In this document: one piece after another, positions 4,293 to 5,913 of the stretch
Numbering within the stretch: position 1 is the stretch's first letter
How the letters are laid out: each line of letters begins with the position of its first letter
Assembly: GCA_030627475.1 (NCBI GenBank)
Contig: DAOURZ010000098.1
Location: 1 to 5,913 of the forward strand
Source of the DNA: Deltaproteobacteria bacterium
Lineage (GTDB): Bacteria; Desulfobacterota; Desulfobacteria; Desulfobacterales; ETH-SRB1
Reading direction: 5' to 3'
Length of the DNA stretch: 5,913 bases
The notes under the pieces: model-generated
The model's database searches: none
Seen by the model: the letters and a program-made list of their open reading frames with translations, nothing else
Told to the model about the DNA's origin: nothing
Program-made: the position numbers and the translations under genes

Positions 4293-5913
4293 CTTTCAAG
4301 CACTTCCCAGCGAAGGTAGGCTGTTTTGATTTTATCTTCCACTTCAGCAAGATGTGCCTGGACACTTGCGATTTCCTCTTTTCCTTTTTTGTAAAACATG
4401 GAATCAGACATAATCGCATACAATTCTTTTTGCTCAGCTTCAAAGGTGTCGATCTTAAGGGGCAGTTCCTTAAGTTCCCGCTTTTCTTTAAACCCGAGCT
4501 TGCGCTCCTTCGGGCGACTGCTTTCAGACCCGTGTTTATTGCGAGACTGTTTTTTCGACAGGCGCTCCTGTTGGGGCTGTGGTCTTTGAATCAACCAGTC
4601 ATCGTAACCACCGACATATTCGTTTACCTGGCCTTGACCCTCAAAGGCCAAGGTGTTTGTAACCACATTGTTCAAAAAAGCCCGATCATGGCTTACAAGT
4701 AAAAGGGTTCCCTGGTACTCAAAAAGAAGTTTTTCTAAAAGTTCCAGGGTTTCCGCATCAAGATCGTTGGTGGGCTCATCCAGTACAAGAACGTTGGCAG
4801 GTCTTGTAAAAAGCTTTGCGAGAAGCAGCCTGTTTCTTTCTCCCCCGGAAAGAACATGCACCGGTGTACGGCATCTCTCCGGTGAGAAAAGAAAATCCTG
4901 AAGATAACTTATTGCATGGCGCTTTTGGCCGTTAAAAACAATAAAATCGTTTCCTTCGCAGATATTCTCCTGAACGGTTTTGTGTGTATCTAATTGTGCT
5001 CTGAGCTGGTCAAAATAGGCCACCTGAAGATGGGTACCATGACGGACATGCCCTTCATGCGGAGAAATTTCTTTTAAAAGGATTTTTAACAGAGTTGTTT
5101 TGCCAACACCATTGGGGCCGATGATACCTATCTTGTCCCCGCGCATGATTACAGTGGCAAAATCCCGGATGATATGGGTTGCACCATACAGGAAACTGAT
5201 ATTTTTTGCTTCGATAACAAGCTTTCCGGTTCTTTCCGTCTCCTGAATCTGTATCCTGACATTGCCGCTTTGTTTGCGACGCTCCCGAAAAGCTGCCCGC
5301 ATCTTTTTCAGGGATCTGACACGTCCTTCATTTCTGGTGCGGCGAGCCTTAATGCCCTGCCTGATCCAGGTTTCTTCCTTTGAAAGTTTTTTATCAAACA
5401 CCCTGTTCCGGTTTTCTTCGGCTTCAAGAAAAGCCTCTCTTTGTTCCAGATAAGTTTTATAATTACAGTTATAAGAAACAAGGCTGCCCCGATCCAGTTC
5501 CATTATCCGGTTAGCGATTTTTTTCAGAAAAGCACGGTCATGAGTAATAAAGAGCAGGGTTGTTACGTTGCGCAGAATAAATTCCTCCATCCATATGATG
5601 GAGTCGATATCAAGATGGTTTGTCGGCTCATCCAGCAGAAGAATGTCCGGCTGCATGGCAAGGGCACGAGCAAAAAGCGTACGTCGTTTCATACCTGCTG
5701 AAAGGTCTGCGAATTTTTTTTCAGGGTCAAGACGGGTCCTGGATAGAATGCTTTCGACCTGCCCCAAAAGTTCCCATCCGTTGTTGGAATTCAACCTGTT
5801 TTGCAGTTCATCCCGTTTTTTTACAAGTTTTTTGGTATTTACAGTCTCAAGCCGGTTGCATATCCTGTTGTACTCGGCCAGTGCCTTACCATTCGGACCC
5901 AGACCTTCTGCAA
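4247..5913 (-). CDS. uup: Uup-type ABC-F ATPase (5' end outside the window)
   Basis: The frame is open to the window edge, giving 554 residues (numbered from the codon at 5911); the first Walker A lies beyond the edge. NBD1 keeps signature LSAGMKRR (70-77), Walker B LLLDEPTNHLD and H-loop FITHDRAFL. A charged linker with an Arg/Lys-rich coil follows. NBD2 has Walker A GPNGVGKTT (265-273), Q-loop FDQL, signature LSGGERNR (354-361), Walker B VLVLDEPTNDLD and LLVSHDRAFLNNVV. The segment EYVGGYDDWLIQR and a C-terminal coiled coil (about 474-540) identify Uup rather than EttA or YheS. ABC-F proteins are soluble and lack membrane domains; Uup is linked to ribosomes and to branched DNA intermediates and precise transposon excision. 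NBD1 has LSAG instead of LSGG. The coil normally ends near RWEVLES, but this protein runs on for 14 residues (QFSF...KSL) that lie exactly in the overlap with the SLOG-like gene. A TTG at 5794 is internal, not the start. Confidence 0.9.
   Translation of the reverse strand, partial: AEGLGPNGKALAEYNRICNRLETVNTKKLVKKRDELQNRLNSNNGWELLGQVESILSRTRLDPEKKFADLSAGMKRRTLFARALAMQPDILLLDEPTNHLDIDSIIWMEEFILRNVTTLLFITHDRAFLKKIANRIMELDRGSLVSYNCNYKTYLEQREAFLEAEENRNRVFDKKLSKEETWIRQGIKARRTRNEGRVRSLKKMRAAFRERRKQSGNVRIQIQETERTGKLVIEAKNISFLYGATHIIRDFATVIMRGDKIGIIGPNGVGKTTLLKILLKEISPHEGHVRHGTHLQVAYFDQLRAQLDTHKTVQENICEGNDFIVFNGQKRHAISYLQDFLFSPERCRTPVHVLSGGERNRLLLAKLFTRPANVLVLDEPTNDLDAETLELLEKLLFEYQGTLLLVSHDRAFLNNVVTNTLAFEGQGQVNEYVGGYDDWLIQRPQPQQERLSKKQSRNKHGSESSRPKERKLGFKEKRELKELPLKIDTFEAEQKELYAIMSDSMFYKKGKEEIASVQAHLAEVEDKIKTAYLRWEVLESQFSFAGPKEISKSL

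Noticed and set aside
4289..4702. Plus-strand 137-residue ORF antisense to uup
   Set aside because: It is hydrophobic only because it is the complement of a charged coiled coil, and it has no upstream Shine-Dalgarno; uup motifs run on the other strand.
5792..5794. TTG at 5794 as the true start of uup
   Set aside because: The frame stays open upstream to the window edge with Uup-like helical sequence, and a protein starting here would lack the whole first Walker A half of NBD1.

Overview
The window looks like a moderately AT-rich chromosomal segment from a Gram-negative environmental bacterium, most plausibly a sulfate-reducing Desulfobacterota (Desulfobacterales-like) lineage. That placement is inference from protein style (a Uup with LSAG in its first signature, a PrmA-like methyltransferase, an Hpt/GGDEF phosphorelay pair), long AT-rich intergenic spacers and a dispersed short repeat. 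No rRNA or other marker gene is present to prove it.

Layout from left to right. (1) A possible plus-strand gene end (1-72). (2) A cold-shock protein gene on the minus strand (183-383) with a textbook terminator (123-164), a strong Shine-Dalgarno, a leader of about 120 nt and a plausible extended -10 promoter. (3) A 770-bp AT-rich spacer without a convincing gene, holding two copies of a 24-nt repeat and several small hairpins. (4) A plus-strand two-gene operon joined by an ATGA overlap: a stand-alone histidine phosphotransfer (Hpt) protein and a response regulator fused to a GGDEF diguanylate cyclase. (5) A third repeat copy between the cyclase stop and the stop of a convergent minus-strand gene. 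(6) That minus-strand gene, a PrmA-like SAM methyltransferase with an unusual winged-helix-like N-terminus and a TTG start. (7) A divergent spacer with the fourth repeat copy, a long hairpin, a good sigma70-type promoter and a hairpin at the predicted mRNA 5' end. (8) A plus-strand gene for a Rossmann-like protein resembling the SLOG superfamily. (9) A convergent minus-strand Uup-type ABC-F ATPase, cut off at its N-terminus by the window edge, whose last 14 codons and stop overlap the 3' end of the SLOG-like gene.

Working together: the Hpt protein and the receiver-GGDEF protein most likely form the output end of a phosphorelay (hybrid kinase elsewhere -> Hpt His60 -> receiver Asp53 -> c-di-GMP synthesis), with product inhibition through an intact RxxD site. 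The other genes appear to be independent transcription units. No CRISPR array, tRNA, rRNA or intact mobile element is visible. The features least explained by known genes are the four same-orientation repeat copies confined to the spacers, the unusual architecture of the methyltransferase, the uncharacterised SLOG-like protein and the antisense gene-end overlap with uup.
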